Positions 20,712 to 31,914 of a stretch of 64,000 bases of DNA are shown here, in pieces. The translations under genes and the position numbers were made by a program. Within the stretch, counting starts at the first letter, position 1, and each line of letters begins with the position of its first letter. The DNA comes from Hybos culiciformis (taxonomy: Eukaryota; Arthropoda; Insecta; Diptera; Hybotidae): assembly GCA_964007475.1 (NCBI GenBank), contig OZ023273.1, positions 80,020,598 through 80,084,597 on the forward strand, read 5' to 3'. The notes below the pieces were generated by a model. That model was not told the origin of the DNA, ran no database searches, and worked only from the letters and a program-made list of their open reading frames with translations.

Positions 20712-22276
20712 TTTTTTTTTTTATTAAAGTTACCAAATCACTAGATGGGATACCTTTTATGCTAAAGAAGTATGGATTTGGTAATGAGGACAGGAAGTTT
20801 AGACGGGATTAAAAAGTGGGACAGTTAGTAGGTAATCATTTACATTTTTCTTAAAACGTCGCAAGTCGTAAATTAAGCGTCCACCAGCTGTCGGGAACAA
20901 CTTTAATGGGAGAGCATTCCACATTCTCGAGGTGCGAATTGAAAACGAATCTCCGAAGCTCGTTCTATCACATCTGGGAATTTTTACGAAATATGGGTGT
21001 GAAGTTGAAGCAGTACGTGTTTGGCGTGAAAATACTTGAATTTGAGGAAGTAGGGCCTTTACTTCCAGGGACACGTATCCATTCCAACAAGGTATTTATA
21101 AAAAATGGAAAGTGAACCTGCATTACGACGGTGGTTGAGTGATGTTAATGAGCTGGTGGTTTGGTGATTGTTTATCAATCTAATAGCCCTTCTCTGAACT
21201 TTGTCCAGGTATTCAAGATAGGTTTTAGGAGCGAATTGTATTATAATTTTGGTCGTATGTAGGATTTGTAAATGTTTAAGAGATCAGAGGGGGAAAAGTA
21301 TTGTTTACATCTTTTTAAAAAACCAAGACATTTCGCTGCGTTTTTTGCCGTTTCGAAAATATGAATTTTCCAGCTTAAATCGCAAGTTATTTTCGAACCT
21401 AAAATGTCAAGGCTTCCAGATTTGGCAATACTTTCTCCTTGAAAGGAAAATTGGGGAGCTATATCCAAAGCAACAACACAAGCCTCACCGGAGTTGTGAA
21501 GACTGGTGTGGAGCTTGTGGGACAAATATGTCATCAGATCACCAGTCGATCTATTCGAGCGAAAACCATATTGCTAGTCACTTAGCAGTTTATTGCTTTC
21601 AAGGTATTTTTTAACTTTATTATTAATGAGAGATTCCATTACTTTGGAGAGAATAGAAGTAAGCGCAATAGGCCTGTAGTTTGAGAGATCGCATTTATCG
21701 CCTCTTTTTGGAATTGGCTGAACATGCACAACTTTCCACTTGGTGGGGTAAATGCCAAGTGAATATGAAAGATAGAAAAGGTTGCGCAGAGGTTTAGCCA
21801 CAACAGTGGCAGTATGTTTTAGGACCACAGCCGGTATACCATCAGGGCCAGTTGACTTTTTCACATTCAGATTTTTGAGAGCTTTTAAAACAGCACGTTC
21901 CCTAAAAGAAGAGTTTAGTGGAGGCAATACAGGTGGATCTTGAGCTGAAGCTGCGAGTGTTGAGTTTTGATTAAAAAGTTTAGCAAACAAATTAGCCTTC
22001 CCAACCGAATCTGATATGATCCGGTCACCATCTACAAGGGGAGGAAAAGATGTAAGCGAACAAAAGTTTTGTTGTACACTTTTAGCGAAGGTCCAAAAGC
22101 TTCTGCTATTTTTAGGAAGGCAACAAATCTTACTGCATCTATTTCTGACCTCTCGCCAGCGGTTCAGTAAATTTAAAGAATTGTTTTGTTTATACTCACG
22201 AAAAGCATTATCCCTATCAGCTATGGCCCTTGCACAGGTGTCATTGAGTAAACTTGATTTTAGAATTTTAAAGTGA
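20712..22276 (-). pseudogene. Jockey-group LINE ORF2 relic, copy 1
   Basis: Minus-strand pieces read in order. A linker (RNRCSKICCLPKNSRSFWTF) is followed by RT fingers (KKSTGPDGIPAVVLK, PIPKRGDKCDLSNYRPIALT). An in-frame stop at 21571-21573 precedes QYGFRSNRSTGDLM, and the RT motif A start is VVALDIA. The text then jumps to FQGESI...LGSKITCDLSW, so about 150 residues including the catalytic Y/FADD motif are deleted. The C-terminal domain (FSRQTRTASTSHPYF, SFSIRTSRMWNALPLKLFP) and a poly(A) complete it. The 5' end is truncated. The same family lies at 49561-50744. Confidence 0.85.
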
Positions 22277-22940
22277 ATATATGAACCGAACCACTATACA
22301 ATATGAAGGAAAATCAATAATTACTTATAAAATTACACTAAACTACTTCTCATAAATTCTTTTAACTTAAGTTTAAAAAACAATCTGGAATATTGATAAT
22401 CTGATTCTAAAACACCAACACACAAGTTTAAATTTCTCAAACAATTTGAAATTAGTTCATAAAAACCATAATTCGTTTGGGTAAGTGATAGTTTTGCAGG
22501 AACTAGTTGAGTATTGATTTTTTTTCAATACAGCACAACTGGTTAAATTTGAACCAGTTGTGTTGCAAACATTTTGATCACTTGTGCAGAGACATGCCAA
22601 TTGTGCAGAGCCGAAATACACGTCAAAATACCAGTACTGCGCAAACATAGCAGTTATACAGAGCCAAAATACCACTTGTACACGAGCACAGCAGTTGCGC
22701 AGACATTTACATAAGCAACAATGTTTCTAAATTGTTTATATGAACTATAATACCTGTTTATCCCTGATTAAATATTTATTTTTGTTCTTAAGTGCAAAAG
22801 CAGTGACGCTTATGTTTTCGTTTTTATTTTTGTTGACACCATACACATTTTATTACAGTTTACAGTTTCAGTTTCATTCTCTTGCTTCGTACTCTGCTTT
22901 CAATACATTCAAATTTACATACACAAGATTGTTCCTGTCC
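22277..22940. other. Intergenic, one short hairpin
   Basis: CAACTGGTTAAATTTGAACCAGTTG (22537-22561) folds perfectly. Nearby GTGCAGAG/GCGCAGAC words recur several times (22585-22705). No gene. Confidence 0.5.
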
Positions 22941-23058
22941 GAAATATTTATTTGTGATTGTTCAAAGGCAGTGATGCATAAAGTTGATACGATTGTTTCG
23001 GATTTAGCACCAATAATTTTTCAGAAAATTTTGTTTATTACATTTGTCACAAGCGAAT
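22941..23058 (+). repeat. 118-bp direct repeat, right copy
   Basis: Near-identical to 20269-20386. It is followed by 78 bases and a pyrimidine tract that ends in the splice-acceptor-like CATAG before the MULE exon. Confidence 0.9.
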
Positions 23059-23136
23059 GACGAAGCTGACTTTTGTGTCAGATTGTAAATAGTTTTTGCC
23101 CTTATTTTCTATTTTTTTTTCATTTAATTTTCATAG

Positions 23137-24449
23137 GTCATTGCAATACGTCGAATCAAAGAAATGCAACTGTATAATCGTATAATACACGAAGTGCGGC
23201 CCGTTCATTATCAATCAGTCGATGTAATTAGTGAAAAACCGATTAGGATGTACGATACTCAATCAGTGGCGTGAGTTTCTTATAATTTTATTTTTTTTTT
23301 TAATTTACATATTTGAAATTTAATATAGAGTATCACTTGTACTTGTAACGGTTTCGTATGAACAAGTAAAACGAACTATGTACCCTGCTCGTCGTGCAAA
23401 TTTAACGGCAAATGCATTTACCGTTCATAAAATCTATGAAACAGTTTTATTATCGGATACAATTGATAAATACGACAAAACGATGTCCGGTGAAAGTTTC
23501 TGCAAGCGATGTGATTGTGATGATTTTTCATATTATATTTTCGTTTCGGATGAATTCATCGCTTTGATCCACGAAAGAATTCCGATAGAGCTACGACATT
23601 ACTTAATGGACGCTACGTCAAAACCTGTCCGTTTGGAGTTTTAAATCAGATTTTGATAATTCATGTGTCTTATTTGGAACAGGGACTTATTTTGAACAAT
23701 CAATCTTTGAATTATAATAATTTGGACAAATATTCTAATATTTATTATTTTTAATATTCTATTTTCATGTCATCCCGTTCGTTTATGTTTTGATGTCGTG
23801 CCGAAAAGAACTGCTATACGCAAGTTTTGAAAACCATACACGACAACATTTGCTCATTGGAAGGTGCGTCGTTTATGACCGACTATGACACCACTATGCG
23901 AAATTCGATTGCACATCAATATAGATCTACGTTGCTGTTGGTTTCATTTTTTCCAGGGGGAGAAAAAGAATGCATCGAAATGCTCTGGATTCATCAATGT
24001 GATTCGTAACAATTTACATGAACGAAAAATTTATTATAAATTGATGTGCCTTCCGTGGTTGCCGCAAATGATTATGATGGATTTGAAGTATTAAAGAAGA
24101 AACAGAACGAGTCACGTTCGAACCATTTCATATATTCTTGCAGTATTTTTAACGACAGTGTACGTTTTTCTGTTTTCTGTTCATTTTAACTGATTTATTT
24201 TCATTTATCGTAATTTGCATTAAGGGCCAGATAAAATATATGTTGTGATCGACGTTAACGTACATCTAGTGCACTACTGGACTCGAAAATTGCTGGCAGG
24301 TCGAATTTTTTAAGGGGCCAAATTTTTTATTCAAGAAGAAGTAGTTAAATTAAAAGAATTTAAAGAACTACTTCGTTCAAGCGGTGCGTCAAAAATATTT
24401 CTCAGTAATCGGATCGACAAACTGTGATCGTTGAAGACACTTAATTGTT
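23137..24449 (+). pseudogene. MULE transposase relic with an apparent 58-bp intron
   Basis: The translation reads VIAIRRIKEMQLYNRIIHEV, then VKRTMYPARRANLTANAF, CDCDDFSYYIFVSDE and LRHYLMDATSKPVRLEF. The Asp of MDAT is in the place of the first MULE catalytic Asp. After a frameshift at about 23640 come LIIHVSYLEQG, SFMTDYDTTMRNSIAHQY (second catalytic Asp), CCWFHFFQGEKKNASKC (the C..H motif), and after more breaks EEVVKLKEFKELLRSSGASK. A GT-AG intron (23271-23328) joins exons in frame, and the first exon follows an acceptor-like site at 23129-23136. Several frame breaks make it a pseudogene. A hAT element interrupts its 3' part. Confidence 0.75.
23271..23328 (+). other. Apparent intron in the MULE gene
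   Basis: Starts GTGAGT, has a T-rich tract and ends AATATAG; removal joins SVA to VSLVLV in frame with no stop. Confidence 0.6.
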
Positions 24450-24457
24450 ATTGGATC

Positions 24458-25387
24458 CAATGATGCCAACTTAGGGAATTTCTCCCTAGATTTAGGAATT
24501 TTTTTTGAACTTTAGGAATTTTAAGGAATCTAAAGAATTCTAGGGAATTTTACTAACAATGTAGGGAAAAATGGAATAATCTAGCGTTTTATTTTCAGTC
24601 CAATATTGTTTGAATTCTTTTTAATAATTTAAAAATTTGTTTGCAATCAAAAATGTCAAGTATTTCTTGAAAAATATTAGTTTAATTTACTGGATATTGA
24701 GAACGTTATTTTTAATTTTTTTACAGTGTCTGGCAAGGTTGATAATAAATGTGACAATTTGTTTTGTATTTCTTTTCTTCTGTAGTTTGTATTTCATTGT
24801 TCTATTCGTCTATTCTGTTCTGTATCTGCTAAATGCTTTTAATGTGCATGTGATCGGTAAGTTGTATTTACAATCCTAAATTTAGCTCGGTAAATGGTAT
24901 ATTAAACGCGTCAAATATTTATTTAAAAAAACAGTCTCTTGATATAAGTATTGACGCGTGTCCATGTATTTTTGTGTATACACAACTCTTTGTAATAATA
25001 AATTTTCTTAACATGTGTTGTAATCTACTATTTTGTGTCAGAAGAACATATAAAATTGATGCAAACTTCTTCGCTTTATTGTACTAAAAAAAAAGTAACA
25101 GAGAATGATTTTTTTACTACAATAATCGATAAATAATAAATGTACATATCGTAATATGTATGTATAAATGTTATTTTGAAAATTAATGTGATTTTTGTTG
25201 TTTTTTAAGAATTATTTTAATAATAATTTTTTTTTTTTATATAGATTAAAGCTAATTTTCATTTTGCAACCAAATGATCTCAAATAAAGTGTTTTTGATT
25301 AAAAAAAATTTTTTTTGGAGTTCTTTAAACTAGGGAATTATTTTTACAGATCTAATGAATTTTTCCAAAGACAAGTTGGCATCACTG
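24458..25387. mobile_element. hAT-like element inserted in the MULE gene
   Basis: The ends CAATGATGCCAACTT and (reversed) CAGTGATGCCAACTT are flanked by the exact 8-bp duplication ATTGGATC (24450-24457, 25388-25395). Eight-base duplication and a CAGTG-type end are hAT hallmarks. The interior repeats TTAGGGAATTT-like words and contains a shortened family-B copy. No transposase. Confidence 0.85.
24830..25030 (+). repeat. Family-B repeat, copy 2 (internally deleted)
   Basis: TTTTAATGTGCATGTGATCG, then TAAGTTGTATTTACAATC and TTAGCTCGGTAAATGG match the start of copies 1 and 3. ACGCGTGTCCATGTATTTTT through ATGTGTTGTAATCTACTATT matches their end. The middle about 1 kb is absent. Confidence 0.75.
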
Positions 25388-25395
25388 ATTGGATC

Positions 25396-25425
25396 ATGTG
25401 TGCGCCGTTAACGATTTGTTATCGC
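25396..25425 (+). pseudogene. MULE gene continuation after the hAT insertion
   Basis: ATGTGTGCGCCGTTAACGAT then TTGTTATCGC continues the reading interrupted at 24449, compared with the parallel copy at 33148-33180. The next part of the family resumes at 30768. Confidence 0.6.
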
Positions 25426-25737
25426 ATGTTTCACATTCAACACTTTATAATGGCAACACTTGAATAGACGTCAAATTTTTTGCTGCAGCTGTAAAATTAT
25501 TTTCAATTAAATGAAATTTAAAGAAGACGTAGCTGATGGTCGTGTTTGGAGCTGATATACCAAAAATTTTAATTTTGCAAAAAAAAGTTTTTTTTTTATT
25601 CACATTTAACCTTAACCTAAAAATAATTAAATAAAGTACGCAGGAATAGCTGCCACTGCCTTGTTATTCAATAAGGTATTGTTACATTGTTATTCTAATT
25701 TCTAAAACGAATAAAATAATACCTAACTAAAATAGGT
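25426..25737. other. Stretch before the LINE, no gene
   Basis: May be the LINE 5' untranslated region; nothing specific recognised. Confidence 0.35.
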
Positions 25738-26670
25738 GTGGCAGATGCATTAAAAATGTTACAAAAACTTGAAAAATTAACTTGTAAAACCTGCAGTGAT
25801 CCAATCTGCTTTTATTGTGCATGTATGCCTACAAAAAAGGCTGAAAGTATTCTACTAAACAACATCAAATGGCTCTGCTCTAAATGTGTTAAGGATGGTG
25901 ACTTGATCTTAGATAAAAGTGTATTCTTAGTAACTGACAGAAATTTAGAGGTGGATGATGATAAATCCGATGAAGTGAGGACTACACCAGTTTATTCTTC
26001 TGCAGTCCTACTAAATAATTTAAAAAAGTTATCGTCGGAGGTGTCAGCTGGCTTCGAATCGCAAAAGTCTGCTATGTCTAGCATAAACGAAAGACTTAAT
26101 TCACTACAGCTTGAAACTAGTGTCATTTTAAATAGGTTTAATGAATTTGAATTAAATATTAGAGCTACAGTGGATGGTTATGTTGATGAAAAATTTGTGG
26201 CAATAAAGACGAGTATCAACGACATCGAATCTGCTATTGAAGATCTATCCAATAATAATGCTATTAAGTCGCTTAAATCTGAAATTAAACATCTTGACAA
26301 TGATAATTTACGCTTACTGAGAATAGCTAAAAGAAATAATATTATTGTCACAGGTATTCCTAGATCATCTGTGTTAACTGATGTTTTCGTTAATCTTGGT
26401 AAAGTGCTGCAGGTTGTTTCAAATTGCTCCGACTTAGCGAATTTGTGCTGGCTGAATAAGGACAAGGGTGTTGCACTTTTATCATTTGTATTACTTAGAA
26501 AGCGTAATGAATTTATGCACTCTTATTTTAAATTTAAAACACTCTCGTTGCAGGATATATTTCCGAACAGTGAAATACAGACCAGAATTTTCTTCAATGA
26601 CCACCTTCCCTCTAAATTGGATAAAATCGTCAAAATAGCTCGTGTATTGAAGAAGAAAAGCAAAATTTAG
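25738..26670 (+). CDS. LINE ORF1 protein (PHD-like finger, coiled coil, RNA-binding region)
   Basis: About 310 residues form the ORF1 protein of a Jockey/CR1-group non-LTR retrotransposon, which binds element RNA. A Cys-rich finger (CKTCSDPICFYCACM, then WLCSKC) occupies residues 16-53. A Gln/Ser/Leu coiled-coil region follows (about 90-195), then an RRM-like part (RNNIIVTGIPRSS, KDKGVALLSFVL, ARVLKKKSK) at the C-terminus. The frame opens after a stop and lacks an ATG until codon 7 (25756), so the true start is uncertain. A further Asn/Ser-rich segment follows in another frame (26708-26938). Confidence 0.75.
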   Translation: MADALKMLQKLEKLTCKTCSDPICFYCACMPTKKAESILLNNIKWLCSKCVKDGDLILDKSVFLVTDRNLEVDDDKSDEVRTTPVYSSAVLLNNLKKLSSEVSAGFESQKSAMSSINERLNSLQLETSVILNRFNEFELNIRATVDGYVDEKFVAIKTSINDIESAIEDLSNNNAIKSLKSEIKHLDNDNLRLLRIAKRNNIIVTGIPRSSVLTDVFVNLGKVLQVVSNCSDLANLCWLNKDKGVALLSFVLLRKRNEFMHSYFKFKTLSLQDIFPNSEIQTRIFFNDHLPSKLDKIVKIARVLKKKSKI

Positions 26671-26940
26671 TCATTTCAAGTGTATTGAACTTCCAAATTC
26701 TACTATCATGAATGTGAACGACTATGATGAGCTCTCGTGCAAATTTCCTCTGGATGACAGTAAAGTAATTAATTTTAATAATAGTAATCCAAATGCAACA
26801 AGCTCAAATGCTACAAATTCTAATACTAATAAATTAATCGCAAATAATCTTAATACGAATAATTCAAATGCAACAAGATCAAATGTAACAAATTCTAATA
26901 CAAATAGATCAATTGCTGTTAAACCAAAGGTAAACTGATC
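26671..26940 (+). pseudogene. Asn-rich tail of LINE ORF1
   Basis: After a frame break the ORF1 sequence seems to continue (VNDYDELSCKFPLDD, then Asn/Ser/Thr repeats such as NNSNATRSNVTNSNTN). Low complexity; assignment to ORF1 is by position. Confidence 0.5.
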
Positions 26941-27310
26941 ATATTTGTGCCGCTTAATGCGGGACAAATGCGGAACATTTTTAGTTATTCGCAAATATCT
27001 CGAAAACGGTGCGTTTTACAGCATTTTTGAGGTTTTTCCAACCTGTGGTGACCATCAATCCAAGTTTTAATTACCTATTCAAAAAGCCCTAGAACTTGAA
27101 AAACTATCAAAGGGTTACTTAGCTAGTAAGTTTAGAAAAATATAAAAATAAGAAATTCTACGGAAGATTTTTTTTTTTTTTTTCAAAATTCAATATCTCA
27201 GTAACCCTTTGATAGTTTTTCAAGTTCTAGGGCTTTTTGAACCAGGTAAATCGTTGATGAATAACGAGAAAAAGCAACCATCGAACGTCACTTAGGTCGA
27301 GACAAGTCAG
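26941..27310. repeat. Inverted-repeat insertion between LINE ORF1 and ORF2
   Basis: TTCAAAAAGCCCTAGAACTT followed by GAAAAACTATCAAAGGGTTAC (27079-27119) pairs with its exact inverse at 27199-27241. The loop holds about 80 bases. A small MITE is likely; no duplication was identified. Confidence 0.65.
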
Positions 27311-27316
27311 ATTTTT

Positions 27317-28500
27317 TTAATGTTGGGCATCTAAATGCTCGAAGCATGGCACCTCAGGTTCGATCATCTAAATTTGATGAAATCTCTAGCCTTATTCAAG
27401 GTAGTTTTTTTGACTGTTTTTGTGTAACTGAAACCTGGCTGAAAGCTTGTCACACTACTAAATCGTTGAACATATCAGGATACAAGATTCATAGTTTGAT
27501 CGCCCAAATATAAGAGGTGGAGGTGTCGCTGTTTATGTAGGTACTAAGTATAAATCTAAAATAATACGTCGGCATATGGAACGGGTTGAAGCTTTATTTA
27601 TTCGGATTGAGTTGGGACCAATGTTCCCTCTGAGCTGCATATATCTTTTACTTGAGCGCAGATAATTTATTTTGCGCGCAAACAAAATTTAACGCTATAA
27701 TAAAGTTATTTTGTTAAAAAATTTAAAACATCAAAAGTAAAATTTTAAATTTTCATTAATCAATATTAAATTTTTTTCTAGTTTTATTCAGGCGAATTAA
27801 ATCAAATATTTTAGATGGAGCTAATATTGATTTAAATAAAATTTATTTATATTGGAAGAAACAAATAAATCGTCGTGAATATTTAAATTTTAAATAAAAT
27901 ATTGTTTTTGTTATTGTTTTTATTAAGTAACATTTGAATTTATAGTTGCTTTTATAATACAAATTTTGGTATGTTTTGGTACCTATTTTTAAAATTAAAT
28001 TTTTGTAACTAATTCTTTTTAACATTTTCGGCGAAATAAGAAAAAATTACAAATAATACGCTCAAGCAAGTTTATTTTTGCCCAGCTTTTAAAAAAAATT
28101 GAGGGATCATTGGTTGGGACCCTGCTATATTGTTGTTGGTGCTATCTATGTTCCTGGTAGGGACTTCTCGTTGATTGAGGAGATTGTTTCTGAGTACTCT
28201 CTTAGATCTAGAAATATTGTTATTGTTGGGGACTTCAATTACAATCTTCTGCTATGTTTAGCAGACGTAGGTGCTACTTGTACCAGACTAAATTTGAGTC
28301 AGCTACACAATAATTGTCCCACTCACCCAAATGTCTGAACAGGAACTAGAACTCTTATTGATTACATTTTGATGGGTGGTGACCTGACGAGTTCCTCAGT
28401 GGAATTCCAGGGCCAATTTTCGGTCCCTGGAATATCTGATCATGCCCTTCTGCTTGCTTCCTTTAACATCCCTCTAAACAATATTGATAAAGAAATCTTT
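27317..28500 (+). pseudogene. LINE ORF2 endonuclease domain, interrupted by a hAT MITE
   Basis: This is the APE-type endonuclease that nicks the target DNA. NVGHLNARSMAP (N-terminal strand) and CFCVTETWL (catalytic E) lie before the insertion at 27619. AIYVPGRDFSLIEEIV, VIVGDFNYN (GDFN) and VPGISDHALLLASF (catalytic SDH) lie after it. Frame breaks near 27510 and at 28337 disable it. Domain order and spacing are normal for the Jockey/CR1 group. Confidence 0.8.
27619..28112. mobile_element. hAT-like MITE, complete copy
   Basis: The ends CAATGTTCCCTC and (reversed) CAATGATCCCTC are flanked by the exact 8-bp duplication GTTGGGAC (27611-27618, 28113-28120). The interior is non-coding A/T-rich sequence, with GCGCGCAAA and CAAGCAAGTTTATTTTTGCC subterminal motifs shared with 49983-50725 and 2600-2671. 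Confidence 0.9.
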
Positions 28501-30140
28501 TTTAGAGACTATAATGCGATTCATTTGAACAGGTTGATCCGCGAGTTCTATGACTGTGATTTTGGACCTATTTTCTCGTCTAATAATCCTAATTATCAGC
28601 TTCAGGTGGTGTATTTAATGATCATGTTCTCAATTTGTTTCAGTCCAATGTTCCGCTGAGGAGAGTAGTTCCTAGACCTTCGTTTGATATTTTTGATTTA
28701 GAGGTGGTGAGGGCGGCTAAGCAGCGAAGAGATCTGTCCTTTGGTGCTTATCTGGAGGACAGGTGTGAGGAACGATGGAAAATTTTTTGCAAGCATAGAA
28801 ATAAATTAAGGAGCAAAATCAGATATCATAAGCGTAACAGCTATGATCTAAATTAAATTATCTTGGTGTAGCTGGTGGAAATGATAACACTGTTCTGTTG
28901 ATCATTCGCGTTATAGTCGTTTTGATCAATATATTTCAGGTCTGGGAGCTTTCTCGTTCGTAAGCGTGTCACAGGACGAAATCTTGTCAGCCTTCAGGCA
29001 GATCTCATCGAATGAAACTGGCCTTCTAAAAATTATCTTTGAACAGCTTTCAGGTATCCTTGCTCATCTGTTCAACACCATCATTATGAAATCCACTTTT
29101 CCGGATTCATGGAAAAGGGTGAAGGTTGTACCGATTCCTAAGGGGAGCATAGATAATGAATATAGGCCATCAGTTTATTACCGGCCTTATCTAAGGTATT
29201 TGAGGTTCTGCTTAAGAGACAAATAGTATCCCATCTATCCAGTGAAGGTTTGTGAAGGTTTGTGAAGGTTTGTGAAGGTTTGTGAAGGTTTGAGAGGCAA
29301 TCTGGGTTCCGAGCCAACACAGCACTAGTTCTAATTTGATGGACGTGACTGATAAAATTAGGCAAAATATGGACAGGAAATATGTTGCCTGCCTCATTCT
29401 CCTGGATTTTTCTAAGGCTTTTGACTCAGTTGATCATAGTATACTGTGTGGCAAGTTTAAACGGCTTTTTGCTTTCTCTGGTGTAGCGTGCCAGCTTATT
29501 TTTTCCTATCTGAGTGATAGATCTCAATGCGTTAGCCTAAATACTTTAAATTCTAATTTCTTGTCTGTGATTAGAGGAGTTCCTCAGCGATCTATTCTCC
29601 GTCCTATTCTATTTAGCTTGTTCATAAATGATCTGCCTAATGTTTGCATATACTCTTCTTCTCATATTTCTGCGGATGATGGCCAACTGTTACATTCTAA
29701 ACACATGTGTGAAGTCAGGTATTGCATTGCTGAGGTGAATAGGGATTTGATTAACATCTCAAATTGGGCTCAAAATAATTTATTGTCCATAAATTCAACT
29801 AAATCTAAAGCACTGATGTTTAATCTTCCTGGTTACTGAAATCTAAAAGACTTGCTCCTAATGTATCTTAATAATGTTGCCATCCCAGTTGTGAGTAAGG
29901 CTAAAAATCTAGGCTAAAAATCTAGTGATTGATAATAAATTAAATTGGGATGGTCATATAAATGGTGTAATTGCTAAGGTCAGTGCCATCATTAGAAAAC
30001 TTTACTGCGCAAATGTGTTCTTAGTTCAGAATGTCAAAATAAAATTAGTTAATGCGTTAATTATGCCACTCTTCAATTGTGGCATTGAGATAATTCGGGA
30101 TGTACTGGTCAATCTTTACTTCGTCTCCAAAGAGTGCTAA
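28501..30140 (+). pseudogene. LINE ORF2 reverse transcriptase domain, inactive
   Basis: Motifs in order are ILSAFRQISSNETG (with the following DGI segment deleted), VKVVPIPKG, motif A LLDFSKAFDSVDH, motif B GVPQRSILRPILFSLFINDL, motif C HISADDGQLL, and the thumb NLG...DNKLNWDGHINGVIAK. Motif B has Arg for both conserved Gly and motif C has Ser for the Tyr of YADD, besides frame breaks near 28640, 29180 and 29838. The enzyme is dead. A 10-bp tandem repeat sits inside (29249-29293). Confidence 0.85.
29249..29293 (+). repeat. 10-bp tandem repeat in the LINE
   Basis: GTGAAGGTTT repeated about five times in a row between the RT fingers and palm. Confidence 0.9.
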
Positions 30141-30767
30141 ACTGGTGTATTAGATTTCTTTTCAACCTTAGGGCTAGATAGAGGTTTCCGATTATGTTAA
30201 GACTTTTCTTGGAACATCTTTTAAATCTTATATCTCCATCAGAGTGCTCTTATTTCTCTTTAAATCAAATCATCAATCAAAAATCATTGTCCTAATTATC
30301 TTCTAAGTTGGTTAATTTTTTCTAATTCCACTAGAACTAGAAGAATTCTATGCCTTAGAGAAAGAACTGATATTTTTGGTAAATCGTTTATTGTTAGGGT
30401 ATCAAAATCGCCGCTTCAATCAGTCTCCATGCTTTTAGAGCATTGCTGTATAGATTGTTTGGTGACTGAAATGGTGGCTCATATCGCCTTTTTTACATTT
30501 AAAATATACTATATTATATTAGGGATTCAGGTGTGCTGACGGGTTCAGATGCTGGTGGGGAGGTGCTTTGTGGTGTTTTGCGGTGATGCGGAAAGTGGTA
30601 GTGATTACTTCATTGATGTTACAGTTTGGTTTCTGGTTTCTCTTTTGGTCCTTTCGTTTGTTGTCATTAAAGTTAGCTTTTCTTATAGTAAATTAAAACA
30701 AGTAGTTGCAATTTAAGAACTTTAGTTTCTATTACTTTCTAAATAAATGAATTATGAATATATTTAT
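30141..30767 (+). other. LINE C-terminal remnant and 3' untranslated region
   Basis: Worn coding sequence (TRTRRILCLRERTDIFG near 30325-30380, typical of the LINE C-terminus) then non-coding G/T-rich sequence. Ends where the MULE-family sequence resumes at 30768. Confidence 0.5.
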
Positions 30768-31104
30768 ATTGCTGATGTTGCGAATAGTGACCAAAAGTCA
30801 TTTGACGAAAATGAAGTTATGACATCGCATACTCATCGTTATCACAATGTGCCATCTCAAATCTGTGCTACGTCGACAACACAAGGCCATTCCACAACGT
30901 AAATTGTTCCTTCATGGAGATCGCAAACTGAAATCGGTGTTCCGTTGACATGGAAAGACCATCATTCTCGCCATGTTTCTTTTACATCATAAACTGATTG
31001 ATCACGCAATAATCGTAATTTTAGCCGCAATAATCGTGCTCGCAATTATCGTGGTAGCAATAATCGTAATGTGCCACTTGAAAATAGGGTTGTACCGTCC
31101 CGTT
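30768..31104 (+). pseudogene. MULE-family 3' fragment (continuation of the 23.1-kb copy)
   Basis: ATTGCTGATGTTGCGAATAG onward matches 33212-33553 (SDQKSFDENE, SHTHRYHNVPSQIC, a C-terminal Arg/Asn-rich NNRGSNNRNVPL). It starts about where the copy at 25425 breaks off, so the LINE probably landed inside one MULE copy. Stops interrupt it. Confidence 0.65.
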
Positions 31105-31809
31105 TAGGGCTTCTCACACGGAATCCCGTTTTGCCGGGTTCTCTGTTATGCAATTGAATATCGTAATACCGGGATTTCAACCAAAAATCCCGGGATTTCC
31201 GCTAAATTAAAAATATAATACTGAAAGGAGTACAATAAATTTTCGGTTTAAGTCTAAACTTGACAGAATTAATTAAGTGATTACTAAAAGGGGTTAGTTT
31301 AGTTAGTACAGCGCTAAGTTTAAAATACAGATTATTTTCTATACAATTGGGTGGGGGGTTCCCTTCATTATTAGTACTATGCTAATAGTTGATGTTGATG
31401 CATCACAAGTCGTAATTTTATTCTTTTTACACTGTTTCAGTATAAAGCCAAAATTAAAATATACAGTTTTAATATAAAATAGATAAATAAGTGAATAAAT
31501 TAATGCAGTTTCAAATAAATAGAACTAACATTATTTTCAAATAATCGAAATTTCAAGATTAAAAACAAATTATAAGTTGTTGAGCTAAATGTTAACAATG
31601 CAGTATTTAGTTTATTTTTCATTATTATTATGTAAAATATCAAATTAGGTAACCCCATCATGTCAAGTGGAAGTGGACCGAAATATGGCAATATTTAATA
31701 AACTTACTTTTTTTTTTTTCAATTTGTGCTTTTAAAATAATTCCGGGATCCCGGGAATATAAAAAATGTTGTCCCGGGATTTGAAAATTAAGGGAAATGA
31801 GAAGCCCTA
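31105..31809. mobile_element. TIR element with TAGGGCTTCTCA ends
   Basis: TAGGGCTTCTCA at the left and TGAGAAGCCCTA at the right are exact 12-bp inverted repeats. CCCGGGAT/ATCCCGG words lie just inside both ends. No convincing target duplication. The left about 90 bases recur at 33550-33640, after the same MULE fragment. The ends resemble hAT. Confidence 0.7.
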
Positions 31810-31914
31810 TTTCCTATTTATCGAAATTTTAAACTTCCTTTTTAGCTCTTTAGGTACAATAAATAATTGTTAGTACATTGTTTTAGATGCCTACTTAATT
31901 AATAAAAAAAAAAC

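Noticed and set aside
22740..23060. 106-residue plus-strand frame before the MULE gene
   Set aside because: Hydrophobic, no family match, and its second half is the 118-bp repeat that also abuts the gap; probably non-coding.
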